Source of the DNA: Subdoligranulum sp. CAG:314
GTDB taxonomy: Bacteria > Bacillota > Clostridia > Christensenellales > CAG-314
DNA length: 64,000 nucleotides
Direction of reading: 5' to 3'
Assembly: GCA_000437915.1 (NCBI GenBank)
Contig: FR900999.1
Location: forward strand, 200,292-264,291
The translations under genes and the position numbers were made by a program. Below, piece by piece: positions 1 to 9,267 of the stretch. Within the stretch, counting starts at the first letter, position 1; each line of letters opens with the position of its first letter. Below the pieces are notes generated by a model. The model did no database searches. It saw nothing but the letters and a program-made list of their open reading frames with translations, and had not been told where the DNA came from.

Positions 1-2
1 CC

Positions 3-740
3 ACGACGCTCGGCTCGTCGCTGGTGTTTTTCTTTAAAAAAGAAATTTCCGAAAAGCTGAACACGCTTTTTTTGGGTTTTGCTGCGGGAATTATGATAGC
101 CGCGTCCGTGTGGTCGCTGCTTATTCCGTCAATCGAGGCAGCCTCGGACTGGGGAACATGGAGCTTTGTGCCCGCCGCGACGGGGTTTGTCGCCGGCGGA
201 CTCTTTCTTGTGCTTCTTGACAAAATAGTTCCTCATTTCCACAGCGGAACAAACGAGGACGAGGGGCCGCAGACCTCCCTGAACAAGCCTGTCAAGATGT
301 TTCTTGCGGTCACAATTCACAATATTCCCGAAGGACTTGCAGTCGGTTTCGCATTCGGAGCGGCAGGCGCGCTTGGCACGGACGCTGCGTATGTTTCGGC
401 GCTCGGGCTTGCGCTCGGCATTGCGATACAGAATTTTCCCGAGGGCGCGGCGGTGTCCCTTCCGTTGAAGCAGGCGACGGGAAGCAGGGGCAAGGCGTTT
501 GCCTTCGGCGTAGGCAGCGGAGCGGTTGAACCCGTTTCGGCGGTTTTGGGATATTTTCTTGCCGCGTATCTGACAGCCGCGCAGCCTTGGCTGCTTGCTT
601 TCGCCGCAGGAGCCATGATTTTCGTGGTTGCGGAAGACCTTATACCCGACGCAAAGCTTGACGCGCACCCTCACCTCGGAACTTGGGGAGTCATGATAGG
701 CTTTGTCCTTATGATGGTGTTGGACGTCGCGCTGGGATGA
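3..740 (+). CDS. ZIP family metal (zinc) transporter, 5' truncated by window edge
   Basis: A polytopic membrane protein that moves divalent metal, usually Zn2+, into the cytoplasm. The reading frame is open to the first base of the window, so the true start lies outside it; the GTG at 24 is internal. The two ZIP signature helices are visible: HNIPEG at about residue 106 and QNFPEG at about residue 144 of the visible part. Their His, Asn and Glu residues form the metal site in the family. A His-rich cytoplasmic loop (PHFHSG) follows the third helix. The architecture fits the GufA/ZupT-like bacterial branch. The stop overlaps an ATG at 737, but the next gene more likely starts at 800. Substrate specificity is inferred from the family only. 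Confidence 0.9.
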   Translation, partial: TTLGSSLVFFFKKEISEKLNTLFLGFAAGIMIAASVWSLLIPSIEAASDWGTWSFVPAATGFVAGGLFLVLLDKIVPHFHSGTNEDEGPQTSLNKPVKMFLAVTIHNIPEGLAVGFAFGAAGALGTDAAYVSALGLALGIAIQNFPEGAAVSLPLKQATGSRGKAFAFGVGSGAVEPVSAVLGYFLAAYLTAAQPWLLAFAAGAMIFVVAEDLIPDAKLDAHPHLGTWGVMIGFVLMMVLDVALG

Positions 741-799
741 TAAAAACAGTCACGAAGCGGCGGGAAAGTTTTCCGCATATTATCCGAAAAGAGGCGCAA

Positions 800-1273
800 A
801 TGGAAATTGAAAGAAAATTTTTGATTCCCGACGTTTACGTAAAGGAGCTTTTCGAGCGCGACGCCGAGCGCTTGGAAATAGAGCAATATTACGTGACGGT
901 CGGAACAACAGAGGAAAGGTATCGCAGAGTCAACGGCGACTGTTTTTTTGTGGTGAAAAGGGACACCGGTTCTTCCCTGTCGCGGTTAGAAACGGAGACG
1001 CCGTGCGGCGGAAATGATTTTGAAAAAAATTTGCCCGAAAAAAAGGGGAGAATTATACAGAAAGAAAGACATATTTTGCGATATGAAAATTTAAAAATAG
1101 AAATGGATTTTTATAAGGGAGAGCTGTCGGGGCTTGCAGTATGCGAGGTGGAGTTTGACGACGAGAATCAGGCGAAGGAATTTTTGCCGCCGTATTTTTT
1201 TGGCAAGGAAATAACCGGCGACGCAAGATACCGCAACCGCAATCTGGCGTTGAACGGTTTGCCCGAGACTTAA
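800..1273 (+). CDS. CYTH domain protein (triphosphate tunnel metalloenzyme family)
   Basis: A cytoplasmic protein of 157 residues that begins with the CYTH signature EIERKFL (ExExK). This motif lines a beta-barrel tunnel that binds triphosphate and divalent metal. Members hydrolyse inorganic triphosphate, thiamine triphosphate or similar substrates, or act as class IV adenylate cyclases; sequence alone does not say which. Further charged strands typical of the tunnel follow (YRRVNGDCFFVVKR, KERHILRYENLKIEMD). I chose the ATG at 800 because it places the motif at the N-terminus and follows AGAGG. A longer reading from 737, overlapping the stop of the transporter gene, would add 21 unconserved residues. 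Confidence 0.8.
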   Translation: MEIERKFLIPDVYVKELFERDAERLEIEQYYVTVGTTEERYRRVNGDCFFVVKRDTGSSLSRLETETPCGGNDFEKNLPEKKGRIIQKERHILRYENLKIEMDFYKGELSGLAVCEVEFDDENQAKEFLPPYFFGKEITGDARYRNRNLALNGLPET

Positions 1274-1302
1274 AATCCGGATTTTTTGCGACTCTGAAAA
1301 AA

Positions 1303-1331
1303 TTGACGGGTTTTTAGGGGAATTTTAATTT
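1303..1331 (+). promoter_or_regulatory. Possible promoter for the dnaG-rpoD operon
   Basis: TTGACG at 1303-1308 and TAATTT at 1326-1331 are separated by 17 bases. The -35 is good, the -10 is poor. It would give a leader of about 25 bases for dnaG. Confidence 0.35.
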
Positions 1332-1364
1332 TTTTGCCGAATATTTAATTGTAAGAGCTTGCAA

Positions 1365-3179
1365 ATGGCTAACGACGCGGTCTGGAACAGATTTATATCG
1401 GAATTGCTTGACAAAAACGATATAGTGGACGTCATATCCTCTTATATCGACGTCAAGCCTAAGGGCAGAGGCTATTGGGCGCTTTGTCCTTTTCACAATG
1501 ACAGAAATCCCTCGCTTTCAATCAATCGCGAGGGACAGTATTTTCATTGCTTTGTCTGCGGCGTCGGCGGAAACGCCATCAGATTTATCATGAAATATGA
1601 ATCCTGTTCTTTTATTGAGGCGGTGGAAACGCTGGCAAAACGCGCGGGACTGGAAGTGCCCGACAGAAGCGGCGGAGACGACGCTGCTTATGAGCGCAAA
1701 AAAAAGGAAAGACAGATTCATTACGACGTCTGCCGCGAAGCCGCGCGTTTTTACCATGCCTCTCTTATGTCGGAAAAAGGACTTGCCGCAAGAAAATATC
1801 TCGAAAACAGGGGAATCGGTTTGTCCGCCGTCAGGCGTTTCGGCATGGGCTACTCGCCCGATTGGGATTCGCTTAATTTTTATTTGAAAGACAAGGGTTT
1901 CAAAACAGAGGACATACACAGGGCGGGCGTTCTGAACGTCACCAAAAACGACCGCGCTTACGACCCGCTGAGCGGGAGGATAATTGTACCCATTGTCAAT
2001 ATGGCAGGCAATGTTGTGGCTTTCGGCGGCAGAATTTTCAACGGCGAGGACGCCGCGAAATACAAAAATACCGTCGTTACGGATATTTTCGACAAGAGCA
2101 AAAACCTGTTTGCAATCAATCTCGCAAAAAAATGCAAGCAGGAGGGGAGACTCAAATACGTAATAATAGTCGAAGGCTATATGGATGCAATAAGCCTTTA
2201 TCAGGCGGGCTTCGATATGACGGTCGCAAGCATGGGCACCGCCCTGACGAGCGAGCAGGCGAGACTCGTTTCGAGGCTTACAAAGGATGTTTACATATGC
2301 TACGACGGAGACAAGGCGGGACAGGCTGCAACTCTGAGGGGGCTGGATATTTTAAAGAAAGAAGGCTTGAACGTCCGCGTTATGTCTATGCCCGACGAAA
2401 TGGACCCCGACGACCTTGTCAGAAAAAGAGGGGCGGAGGCGTTTGAAAAGGCTTTGGAGGCGGCTGTTCCCCTCACCGATTACAAGCTTGAATGCGCGTG
2501 GAGGGAAAGCGGCGCGGACAAGGTAAACGGAGAGGAAAAAAAGCGGGAAGCGTTCAGAACCTTTGCCAAAAACGCCATTGCCGTGTTGAAGCCTCTGGAC
2601 AGCGTGGAGCAGGACTCCTATCTCGGACTCATAAGGGACAGGACGGGGCTTTCTTACGATATGTTGAAGCGCGAGCTTGTTGGCGGCAGTTCATCCGAAA
2701 CGGCGGACGATTCGGGCGTCTTAGACGGGCGCAATGCCGTCGCGGACAATCTGTTGAATTTTCTTACGGCAGAGGACAGGGCAATGTATTTCGTGCTGGC
2801 AAGCTGCCTTATGCGCAAGGATTATGCCGCAGGCTGTGCCGTTCCCCGAACGGACAACCCTTTTTTCCGTATGGTTGCGGATTATCTTGCCGAATGCAAG
2901 AGCTTAGGCAAGCAGCCTGTTTTCGGCGAGCTTTACGCGCTCGAAGGTATTGACGCCTTTTCGGAGGAGCTAAAAAGATTGGTTTCGGTGCAGTTTAACG
3001 ATGCCGATTCAGACGCGGAATACTTTGCCGACTGTTTGTCCGAGTTGAACAAAATTCGGCTCAGAAGTCAAATAAAGGCGTTAAGCGAGGCATACGAGGC
3101 GGAGAAAGACCAAGCAAGAAAAACTTCAATCCTTGTCGAGCTGTCCGCACTGACGCGACAAAAAACAGACAATAACTAA
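1365..3179 (+). CDS. dnaG: DNA primase DnaG
   Basis: Synthesises RNA primers for replication on the helicase-loaded fork. The 604-residue protein has the full family layout. The N-terminal CHC2 zinc finger has C41, H44, C62 and C65. The TOPRIM catalytic core has the conserved Glu in VEGYMD (about residue 268), the DGD motif at about 312 and DPDD at about 346. A C-terminal region that should bind the helicase DnaB follows. I prefer ATG 1365 to the TTG at 1359 because AAGAG at 1353-1357 is correctly spaced from it. The sigma factor gene follows after 11 bases, the classic macromolecular-synthesis arrangement of primase and housekeeping sigma. Confidence 0.97.
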   Translation: MANDAVWNRFISELLDKNDIVDVISSYIDVKPKGRGYWALCPFHNDRNPSLSINREGQYFHCFVCGVGGNAIRFIMKYESCSFIEAVETLAKRAGLEVPDRSGGDDAAYERKKKERQIHYDVCREAARFYHASLMSEKGLAARKYLENRGIGLSAVRRFGMGYSPDWDSLNFYLKDKGFKTEDIHRAGVLNVTKNDRAYDPLSGRIIVPIVNMAGNVVAFGGRIFNGEDAAKYKNTVVTDIFDKSKNLFAINLAKKCKQEGRLKYVIIVEGYMDAISLYQAGFDMTVASMGTALTSEQARLVSRLTKDVYICYDGDKAGQAATLRGLDILKKEGLNVRVMSMPDEMDPDDLVRKRGAEAFEKALEAAVPLTDYKLECAWRESGADKVNGEEKKREAFRTFAKNAIAVLKPLDSVEQDSYLGLIRDRTGLSYDMLKRELVGGSSSETADDSGVLDGRNAVADNLLNFLTAEDRAMYFVLASCLMRKDYAAGCAVPRTDNPFFRMVADYLAECKSLGKQPVFGELYALEGIDAFSEELKRLVSVQFNDADSDAEYFADCLSELNKIRLRSQIKALSEAYEAEKDQARKTSILVELSALTRQKTDNN

Positions 3180-3190
3180 AGGAGAAATAT

Positions 3191-4243
3191 ATGGAATTCA
3201 ACGAAGCGGCAATGAAAGAAATTCTTACCGCGCTCAAGGAGGTAAGCTCCAAGGGCTTCGTGACCTTCGACGAGGTGGAAAACAATCTCGACAAAATGAA
3301 ATTCGACCTGACGCCGGAGCAATACGCGGAGCTGTACAAGTTTCTTGAAGACAACGGCATAAGCGTGACGGACGTGGTGTCTGACGACCTGTTGACAAAG
3401 GGAGTCATTGACATAAGCATTGACGACCCCGTCAAAATGTATCTCAAAGACATAGGCAAGGTGCCGCTGCTTTCCGCCGAGGAGGAAACGGAGCTTGCGC
3501 GTCGTATGCAGGACGGAGACGAGGAGGCGAAAAAATTGCTCAGCGAAGCCAACCTGCGTCTTGTCGTCAGCATTGCCAAGCGTTACGTCGGCAGAGGTAT
3601 GCTTTTTCTCGACCTGATTCAGGAAGGCAATCTGGGACTGATGAAAGCCGTGGAAAAATTCGACTATACAAAGGGCTTCAAATTCAGCACCTACGCCACC
3701 TGGTGGATAAGACAGGCTATTACGCGCGCCATTGCCGACCAAGCGCGCACGATAAGAATACCCGTACATATGGTTGAAACCATAAACCGTCAGATAAGAG
3801 TCAGCCGCGCGCTCTTGCAGGAGCTGGGGCGGGAGCCTACTCCTTCCGAAATAGCCGAAGCAATGGGCGTACCCGAAGACAAGGTTGTGGAAATTCAGAA
3901 AATCGCGCAGGACCCCGTCAGTCTCGAAACGCCGATAGGCGAGGAGGAGGACAGCCACCTCGTGGATTTTATAGAGGACGACAAAACCATAGCGCCGGGA
4001 GACGTTGCGGCTTACGCAATGCTAAAGGAGCAGCTTATCGGCGTGCTGCACAAGCTCACTCCCCGCGAGGAAATGGTGTTGCGTCTGCGCTACGGCATAG
4101 ACGACGGCAGGGCGCGCACGCTTGAGGAGGTGGGCAGAGAATTCAACGTCACGAGAGAGCGTATCCGTCAGATAGAGGCAAAGGCTCTGCGCAAGCTGCG
4201 CCACCCGTCCAAGAGCAAAAAGCTTAAAGACTTTTTGGAGTGA
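3191..4243 (+). CDS. rpoD: RNA polymerase primary sigma factor (RpoD/SigA)
   Basis: Housekeeping sigma-70 factor of 350 residues, short like the Gram-positive SigA. Region 1.2 starts at [11 protein letters not shown] (about residue 78). Regions 2.1-2.4 include [17 protein letters not shown] and the -10 recognition stretch ending [11 protein letters not shown]. The linker to region 3 carries [11 protein letters not shown]. Region 4.2 ([20 protein letters not shown], near residue 310) is the helix-turn-helix that reads the -35 box. GGAG at 3180 sets the start. It lies in one operon with dnaG and trmK. Many promoters in this window fit this factor (TTGACA/TATAAT with an extended -10). Confidence 0.97.
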   Translation: MEFNEAAMKEILTALKEVSSKGFVTFDEVENNLDKMKFDLTPEQYAELYKFLEDNGISVTDVVSDDLLTKGVIDISIDDPVKMYLKDIGKVPLLSAEEETELARRMQDGDEEAKKLLSEANLRLVVSIAKRYVGRGMLFLDLIQEGNLGLMKAVEKFDYTKGFKFSTYATWWIRQAITRAIADQARTIRIPVHMVETINRQIRVSRALLQELGREPTPSEIAEAMGVPEDKVVEIQKIAQDPVSLETPIGEEEDSHLVDFIEDDKTIAPGDVAAYAMLKEQLIGVLHKLTPREEMVLRLRYGIDDGRARTLEEVGREFNVTRERIRQIEAKALRKLRHPSKSKKLKDFLE

Positions 4244-4244
4244 A

Positions 4245-4883
4245 ATGACTCCGAGACTGAAAAGAATCGTAGAGCTGCTGCCTGTTTCCGACGAGCTGTT
4301 CGACGTCGGCTGCGACCACGGCATAGTGGGAGTTTCGGCTCTGCTTTTAAACAAGACGCAAAAAACGGTTTTTACCGACGTGAGCCGCAAGAGTCTCGAA
4401 AAGGCGCGCAGACTTGCGGAAAGCAAAGGCGTCCTTTACAAAAGCGAATTTCTTTGCGGAGACGGATTTTGCGGCAGGCGGGCGCATACCGCGGTGATTG
4501 CCGGTATGGGCGGGCTGGAAATTTCCAAAATTCTCGGGCAGGCGTCAAGGCTGCCCGACAAGCTTGTTTTGCAGCCTATGCGCGGCGTGCCCGAGCTGCG
4601 CGAAAAGCTGTCGAAAAATTATTTTTTTCATGTCGATGAAATTTTTTTCGACGGCAAATTTTATTACCTGATTTATGCCGAAAGAGGCTCTGACAACCTT
4701 ACCGAGCTTGAAATAAAATACGGCAAAACCAATTTAAGACAAAAAACCGTCGATTTTCACAATTTTTTGTTTGAGGAGACGGTCAAATGTGATAAAATAT
4801 TAGCTGACGGAAATCACGTGCCTCGGGTGGAGGAGCGAAAAGCCGAGCTTGATTTCCTTCTGTCAGATTGGAGTACAAAATGA
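4245..4883 (+). CDS. trmK: tRNA (adenine-22-N1)-methyltransferase TrmK
   Basis: SAM-dependent methyltransferase that makes m1A22 in the D-loop region of tRNA. The Rossmann motif I is DVGCDHG at about residue 22. A later GMGG motif and the QPMRG stretch are characteristic of the TrmK/YqfN family. It has 212 residues with a helical C-terminal tail. The start lies one base after the rpoD stop. In B. subtilis the same gene sits just downstream of dnaG-sigA, which supports the call. Confidence 0.9.
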   Translation: MTPRLKRIVELLPVSDELFDVGCDHGIVGVSALLLNKTQKTVFTDVSRKSLEKARRLAESKGVLYKSEFLCGDGFCGRRAHTAVIAGMGGLEISKILGQASRLPDKLVLQPMRGVPELREKLSKNYFFHVDEIFFDGKFYYLIYAERGSDNLTELEIKYGKTNLRQKTVDFHNFLFEETVKCDKILADGNHVPRVEERKAELDFLLSDWSTK

Positions 4884-5581
4884 ATGAATACATTTTACAA
4901 TTTCAGCAGCTGGATTTGAAGCTGCGCAAAATCGAGCAGGAGCTGGGGGCTACCGAGGAAAGACGCCGCAGCAAACAGCTGCATCAATATCTTAAAGAAA
5001 GCGAGGAAAAGCTCAAACAGCTCGAGGAGCACGCCGAGCAGCTTTCTTTAAGACTGGACAAGCTCAAAGACAGCTATGCCGAAAACAAGGAATTGATTGC
5101 CGAGTACGCCGCCGCCGTCGACAAGAGCATAGACCTCGACGAGCTGAACTATCTCAACAAAAAATTCAACGATTTGAGCAAGACGGTTTCGCTTTTAGAT
5201 AGAGACATGGCGGCGCTTTTGAAGGACATGGAGGATACCTCCGCACAGTTCGAGGAATACAGACAAAAGCTTCCCAAAGCCAAAAAGCAGTACAGCGAGG
5301 CAAAAAGCAGCTTCGACGAGGTGAGAAAGAGCAGGGAGCCGGAAATAATAGAAATAAGAAAAAAGATGGCTCAGGCAGAGAAAAAAATTTCGCCGGAGCT
5401 GCTCGAAAAGTACCGCAAGCTCAAAAGTCAGGGGGTTTATCCGCCTTTTGTCAGCCTGTCGGGCGAAAATCAGTGCGGCGGCTGTCGCGTCGATATGCCC
5501 ATGTCTTTGGTGTCAAAGCTTTCCGACAAGGGCTACATCGAATGCGAAAATTGCCACAGAATTATTTACAAATCGGAGTGA
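4880..5581 (+). CDS. C4-type zinc-ribbon coiled-coil protein
   Basis: A protein of about 233 residues. The first 170 are strongly charged, heptad-like and almost certainly an antiparallel coiled coil. The end is a zinc ribbon with CGGC followed 23 residues later by CENC, then HRIIYKSE, as in the zf-RING_7/DUF164 family. The molecular function of these proteins is not firmly established; nucleic-acid or ribosome binding is commonly proposed. ATG 4880 overlaps the trmK stop (ATGA) and follows GGAG at 4870. Relatives often have a nif3 (yqfO) gene between trmK and this one; it is absent here. Confidence 0.8.
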   Translation: MNEYILQFQQLDLKLRKIEQELGATEERRRSKQLHQYLKESEEKLKQLEEHAEQLSLRLDKLKDSYAENKELIAEYAAAVDKSIDLDELNYLNKKFNDLSKTVSLLDRDMAALLKDMEDTSAQFEEYRQKLPKAKKQYSEAKSSFDEVRKSREPEIIEIRKKMAQAEKKISPELLEKYRKLKSQGVYPPFVSLSGENQCGGCRVDMPMSLVSKLSDKGYIECENCHRIIYKSE

Positions 5582-5604
5582 CTGCCGCTTAAATCGGAGA
5601 AAAA

Positions 5605-6546
5605 ATGGAAAAAGAAAACAAAATTGTTCTCAAAAACGAAAGAAACGGGCACGTAAACAAGCTGGTAAACGAATTGGGCAGCTGGGGCTTTTTCAAGGTT
5701 ATTTACCGCAACGATATGCTGAAAATTCTCGGCATGAACATACTCATGCTGATTTTATTCGTGCCTGTCGGTTATCTTGCTTACAGATATCTTATACAGG
5801 TGTCGCAGTTTACGTCACGACTGCCCGTTGGCAACGCAATCGGCTTCGGCTACGCGCCGTGGCTTGGCGTCGGCGCTGAAATATCAAGACTCACAAATCT
5901 TGCCATGTCGGAGCTTTTGCTGTGGATGCTGGCAGCAGGCGCCGTGGTAGGGCTGTCGGTTGCCGGCGGCATGGCGATAATAAGGGATTCTTTCTGGACG
6001 GGCCGTCTCAAGGTTTTCAAGGCCTTCGGGCGCGGAATCGTTGAAAACGGCGTTGCGTGCGTCGTTTGCTTTGTTCTGCTTGTGGGCTGTGTAAACGGCA
6101 TTTACCACGCCTCCGTCGCCATGAGGGCTTTTCCCGCATGGGCAAGCGTTCTTTTGCAGGTGGTTATGTGGCTTGCGTTGGCTTTTCTGACGCTGTATGT
6201 CATGACCTTTTTAAGCGTCAATTCCACATACAAGCAATCCGTGGGAGTAAATTTGAAGAGTGCGTGGCATATACTGATGCGCTATATCGTATCGACGATT
6301 TTCAAATTTATCATTGCTTTGCTTCCCGTAGCGTTGCTTTTGCTCACCTTCGGCAATGTAATATTCTCGTTTGTCATAGCTGTTTTCGCAATCTTCGGTT
6401 TCTTCTACGTGATTTTCGTATGGCAGAGCCACATGATGATTATTTTTTCCATTTACAATCCAGTGGAAAAAATCAAGATTGTAAAAAGAAAAACGCAGCA
6501 GCCCAAGGCTCAGGCCGAAAACAAAACGGAAAATCAGACGGCTTGA
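5605..6546 (+). CDS. Polytopic membrane protein of unknown function
   Basis: 313 residues with a cytoplasmic N-terminus of about 40 residues, then roughly six hydrophobic segments. A basic amphipathic loop (around RDSFWTGRLKVFKAFG) lies between the second and third. The C-terminal tail is charged and rich in K, Q and E. I do not recognise the family. The layout resembles DUF624/DUF975-type membrane proteins, and the same layout recurs in the two proteins at 17983-19834. It is transcribed with the zinc-ribbon gene upstream and the TPR gene five bases downstream. Confidence 0.7.
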   Translation: MEKENKIVLKNERNGHVNKLVNELGSWGFFKVIYRNDMLKILGMNILMLILFVPVGYLAYRYLIQVSQFTSRLPVGNAIGFGYAPWLGVGAEISRLTNLAMSELLLWMLAAGAVVGLSVAGGMAIIRDSFWTGRLKVFKAFGRGIVENGVACVVCFVLLVGCVNGIYHASVAMRAFPAWASVLLQVVMWLALAFLTLYVMTFLSVNSTYKQSVGVNLKSAWHILMRYIVSTIFKFIIALLPVALLLLTFGNVIFSFVIAVFAIFGFFYVIFVWQSHMMIIFSIYNPVEKIKIVKRKTQQPKAQAENKTENQTA

Positions 6547-6550
6547 CTCA

Positions 6551-8197
6551 ATGAGAAACGACAAAGGCAAAAACGGAGTTTTTTCCGCCTCCAACGAGCT
6601 TATGCTGGACAAGGCGGACGCGCTTATAGAAAAGGGACAGTATGTCAAAGCTGTCTCTTTGATTCGCCGCGCGCTGGAAAACCAACCCGCTTCCTTTGAA
6701 ACAAAGCTGTTTCTTGCCGAGGTTTATCACGATATGGAGCTTTACGCGCTGTCCAACAACGTGCTGTTCGAGCTTATGCGCAAAGAGCCCAAAAATCCGG
6801 ACGTTCTGCTTTTGCTCGGCAAAAATTATCTGGAGCTTAACGAGCTTTCCATTTGCGGCTATTATTTCAAACTGTATTCCGAAAACAACGCCGAAGCGGA
6901 AATCACGCTCGAGCCGGAAAGAATACAGGCGGTTCGCGGCGGACTTGAGCTTGTCCATCCCATGACCAAACGTCGCGCCGATTTGTTGCAGCAAAAGGCG
7001 GGTATGCTGATTAGAAACGACAGACTTGACGACGCAAAAAGCATTTTCGAGGAGCTTGAACGCAATTTCCCCGACGAGATAGCTTACAAAAACAACACGG
7101 CTTTTACCGATTTGCTGCTAAACGATTACATCGGAGGGGAGAAAAAGGCGCGCGACGCTTTGAGCCTAAAACCCGACGACCCGGTAGCGCTGTGCAATCT
7201 CGTGACGGCTCTTTATATGGCGGGAAAGAGGGCAGAGCTTAAAGAGTACGCCGAAATTCTTGCAAAGTGCGAAACGGAAGAACCTGTTGAGATTTTTAAA
7301 ATCGCTACCACCTTCTGCGAAATAAAATTCGACGAGGAGGCTTTCATATGGCTGGAAAAGCTGCTTAAAAGCTCTCCTTACGAGCTGGATATGCTGTTTC
7401 TTTACGGTTTTGCGGCTTTCAATTGCGGCAAATACGAAAAGTTCGAGGAAGCGCTCACCGACATAACGACAATAGACGAATCCAACGCCGTAGCATGGTT
7501 TTATCGGAAATTTATGGACGGATTTTATGAAAATTCCGGACGTTCACGCTACAAGCGGCTGGATTATTATCCCCAAATCCCGCTTACGGCGGCGCAGCGC
7601 TATTCGACGACGCTTAAACAGCTGCCCGATTTGTTCGGGATATGGAACGACGAGGATTTGTTCAGAGTGGTGGAGTGGGCTTTGAGATATACGAACGACG
7701 CCGAGCTTCACGAAAAGGTGGTGTCCAATTTAAGCCGCACCTCGCCCAAGCCCTGCACGGCTTATTTCAAAAGTCTGCTTATAAGGGACGAAGTTTCGCT
7801 GTATCTCAAATCGCTGATAATAAAGGCGTTGATGGAAATGGGAGTTTACGGCAGGTTTCATCTTGTCAAGGACGGCTATTTCACTTGGGTGGACATACCC
7901 AAAAATCTGCCCTTCGTCCTGAGAGACAGCGTGATTATCGCCGTTTCGCGCATGAGCGTGGAGTTTATTTACGAAAAAAACTTCGTGTCCAAAATCGTAA
8001 GCAAAGCTTTGGAAATTCAGTCGGATATACTCGACGAGGGCATGGAGAATTTCCGCGTCGACGACAACACCCTTGCTGCGGTGATATGTCGTGCGTGCGG
8101 CTTTGAAGGCGTGACGGATCAGGAGCTTATGCGTATTTTCGACACGGATTATTTCAAGCTTTTGCGGCAGACGGAAATTTTGTTTGCAAACAAATAA
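6551..8197 (+). CDS. Tetratricopeptide-repeat protein
   Basis: 548 residues with no signal peptide or membrane span. Degenerate TPR helices begin near residue 15 (ADALIEKGQYVKAVSLIRRA) and recur with 34-residue spacing through about residue 300 (for example NDRLDDAKSIFEELERNFPD and the segment at LVTALYMAGKRAELKEYAE). The C-terminal 250 residues are helical and not recognised. TPR proteins are scaffolds; no partner can be named. The start follows the previous stop by four bases without an evident ribosome-binding site, so translational coupling is likely. The gene ends just before a terminator that also contains the next gene's promoter. Confidence 0.75.
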   Translation: MRNDKGKNGVFSASNELMLDKADALIEKGQYVKAVSLIRRALENQPASFETKLFLAEVYHDMELYALSNNVLFELMRKEPKNPDVLLLLGKNYLELNELSICGYYFKLYSENNAEAEITLEPERIQAVRGGLELVHPMTKRRADLLQQKAGMLIRNDRLDDAKSIFEELERNFPDEIAYKNNTAFTDLLLNDYIGGEKKARDALSLKPDDPVALCNLVTALYMAGKRAELKEYAEILAKCETEEPVEIFKIATTFCEIKFDEEAFIWLEKLLKSSPYELDMLFLYGFAAFNCGKYEKFEEALTDITTIDESNAVAWFYRKFMDGFYENSGRSRYKRLDYYPQIPLTAAQRYSTTLKQLPDLFGIWNDEDLFRVVEWALRYTNDAELHEKVVSNLSRTSPKPCTAYFKSLLIRDEVSLYLKSLIIKALMEMGVYGRFHLVKDGYFTWVDIPKNLPFVLRDSVIIAVSRMSVEFIYEKNFVSKIVSKALEIQSDILDEGMENFRVDDNTLAAVICRACGFEGVTDQELMRIFDTDYFKLLRQTEILFANK

Positions 8198-8200
8198 AAA

Positions 8201-8245
8201 GAGCCTTTTCTCAATATAATACAGCATGAGAAAGGTTCTTTTTTT
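8201..8245 (+). terminator. Terminator hairpin overlapping the next gene's -10 and start codon
   Basis: The left arm GAGCCTTTTCTC (8201-8212) pairs, with one bulge and one G-A mismatch, with GAGAAAGGTTC (8228-8238). Seven T follow. The loop contains TATAAT at 8215-8220, and the right arm and T-run are the first codons of the gene starting at 8226. It should stop the TPR operon while a transcript for the next gene starts within it. Confidence 0.6.
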
Positions 8246-9251
8246 ATTTGCCGACGCGGCGGTGATAGTGGGCGGCGTCATAGGCGCGGGATTTGCCTCG
8301 GGAGAAGAGGTGGCCCTGTATTTTTACGGCAAAAACGCCTTGCTGTCGTCGGCGGTCGCGTTTGTCGTTTTTTTTGCGGTATTCTACGTGTTTCTGTCAA
8401 TAGGCCGCAAATTTGCGGAGCTTGAAAACAACGTCGGAAACAGTCTTGCCGACAAACCGAATCCTTTTGTAGCAAAGGCGTCGCGCGTTTTTCTCAATTT
8501 CAATTATTTTGCGGTGCTGTGCTCGATGCTTGCCGGCGCAAACGTAACCCTGTCCGCCCTGTTCGCCACAAGAAGCATACACTTTGTTTTCGGCGCGGCG
8601 ACGGCGGCGATATGCGGTCTGATTCTGTTTTTCGATATGAAGGGAATAAGGCGTTTCAGCAATTTTGTGGTGCCTTTCATCGTTGTTCTCATCGTTTCGG
8701 TTTGCCTTCTCAATTCCGAATACGGAACGGTTCAAGGCAAGGGAGGCGCGGGAAGCGCTTTTCTGTACGTGTCGATGAACTGCGTGATAATGAGCGGAGT
8801 TCTTTTGGGCATCGGCGGAGAAAGAAAAGCGAACGGATTTTGGCTGTCGCTGATTTCGTCGTTTGTGCTGTCCGCTCTGCTTTATCTGATTATACTGCGC
8901 GTCAACTCTGTCGACAGCTCCGTGACAATGCCGCTGCTTTATTACGCCTATCTGGTCGGCTCGGAAACGGGCGCGCTTATGAGCGTGGTTATATATTTCT
9001 CCATAGTTACGACGGTTATAGCCTGCGCGTATCCGCTTGTCGAATGGCTGACGCCGTTGCTCAAATCCAAGGTTTTTGCGTTAATCGCCGTGTTTTGTTC
9101 CGCTTTGGCGGTGTCCCTTGTAGGTTTTTCCGGTATAGTAGGCTATGTCTATCCCTTAATTTCCGTTTTGGGCGTGTTGGTTATAGCAACCTACGCCGCG
9201 TTTCTGATTTATATCAAACGCTCCGAAAGGAAAAAAAAGCGCGCCCTTTGA
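8226..9251 (+). CDS. YkvI-like membrane transporter (APC superfamily fold)
   Basis: 341 residues with about ten hydrophobic segments. The first helix carries VIGAGFASGEE, the glycine-rich unwound motif seen in YkvI and related LeuT/APC-fold transporters. The substrate is unknown. There is no Shine-Dalgarno sequence, and a TATAAT ends only five bases before the ATG, so the transcript may be leaderless. The last codons (KKKRAL) form the left arm of a bidirectional terminator shared with the convergent ABC operon. Confidence 0.75.
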   Translation: MRKVLFLFADAAVIVGGVIGAGFASGEEVALYFYGKNALLSSAVAFVVFFAVFYVFLSIGRKFAELENNVGNSLADKPNPFVAKASRVFLNFNYFAVLCSMLAGANVTLSALFATRSIHFVFGAATAAICGLILFFDMKGIRRFSNFVVPFIVVLIVSVCLLNSEYGTVQGKGGAGSAFLYVSMNCVIMSGVLLGIGGERKANGFWLSLISSFVLSALLYLIILRVNSVDSSVTMPLLYYAYLVGSETGALMSVVIYFSIVTTVIACAYPLVEWLTPLLKSKVFALIAVFCSALAVSLVGFSGIVGYVYPLISVLGVLVIATYAAFLIYIKRSERKKKRAL

Positions 9252-9267
9252 CGGGGCGCGCTTTTTT
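9233..9267. terminator. Bidirectional terminator between ykvI-like gene and ABC operon
   Basis: A-run, then GCGCGCCCC-type stem, loop, GGGGCGCGC and T-run. It reads as an intrinsic terminator on both strands and overlaps the ends of both genes. Confidence 0.85.

Noticed and set aside
1272..1288. Terminator after the CYTH gene
   Set aside because: The AAATCCGGATTT palindrome has no room for a loop without opening the GC pairs; too weak to call.
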